Positions 6,806-6,812 of a stretch of 6,812 bases of DNA are shown one piece after another. The DNA is taken from contig JAITCJ010000095.1 in assembly GCA_031283145.1 (NCBI GenBank), positions 1-6,812 of the forward strand, given 5' to 3'. The notes below the pieces were generated by a model. The model was given only the letters and a program-made list of their open reading frames with translations, was not told the DNA's origin and did not search any database. The first letter of the stretch is position 1. Each line of letters starts with the position of its first letter. The position numbers were made by a program, and so were the translations under genes. This DNA is from Holophagales bacterium (GTDB lineage Bacteria; Acidobacteriota; Holophagae; Holophagales; Holophagaceae).

Positions 6806-6812
6806 ATACCAA
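6806..6812. repeat. Possible third ATACCAA repeat copy, cut by the window end
   Basis: The last seven bases are ATACCAA, the start of the motif seen at 5274 and 6699. The match is short and could be chance, but it sits in the same setting, next to a palindrome in non-coding DNA. Confidence 0.25.

Noticed and set aside
6630..6812. Open - strand frame continuing upstream of the desulfurase to the window end
   Set aside because: It is translated hairpin and repeat DNA with no family similarity. A ribosome site and a family-compatible start exist at 6629.
5195..6812. CRISPR array or tRNA in the repeat-rich stretches
   Set aside because: The repeats are palindromic, of different sequence, and not regularly spaced with unique spacers. 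No cloverleaf with a TTCRA-type arm and acceptor pairing was found.

Overview
The window is a compact bacterial chromosomal segment: four tightly packed genes on the + strand (1-5194), a 205-bp repeat-rich gap, and one converging gene on the - strand (5400-6629). Its upstream flank (6630-6812) is again full of inverted repeats. The MurC gene points to a peptidoglycan-making bacterium. The signal peptide on the fourth gene points to export of at least one protein. Base composition looks balanced and even across the genes, with no sign of recent transfer. I cannot assign a phylum. The combination of an Nfu protein with a eukaryote/proteobacteria-type N-terminal domain, an exported bleomycin-hydrolase-like protease and abundant small intergenic palindromes would suit an uncultivated Gram-negative-type lineage, but that is inference.

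Layout. 1-2108: a long-form RelA/SpoT-family (p)ppGpp synthetase/hydrolase, whose 5' end lies outside the window. 2124-3488: murC, the L-alanine-adding ligase of peptidoglycan synthesis. 3496-4035: an Nfu-type Fe-S scaffold/carrier with an intact CxxC. 4061-5194: an exported C1B (bleomycin hydrolase/PepC-like) cysteine peptidase. The gaps are 15, 7 and 25 bp, which suggests one transcription unit. 5400-6629 (-): a PLP-dependent cysteine desulfurase of the SufS/Csd class.

How they relate. Rel (stringent response) and MurC (wall precursor synthesis) are both growth-control and growth functions. Nfu and the cysteine desulfurase both belong to Fe-S cluster biology (sulfur mobilisation and cluster carriage), but they lie in converging units and so are probably not co-transcribed. 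The peptidase is envelope or periplasmic and its link to the others is unclear.

The coding genes are standard families. The least ordinary content is the non-coding DNA. There is a short motif ATACCAARTCRCRTT in two diverged copies, with a possible third cut by the window end. There is a 10-bp inverted terminal-repeat-like pair bounding 5199-5426, several nested palindromes, and a palindrome that supplies the last residues and the stop codon of the desulfurase. I read these as remnants of small non-autonomous mobile or REP-like repeats. No new multi-gene system is evident.
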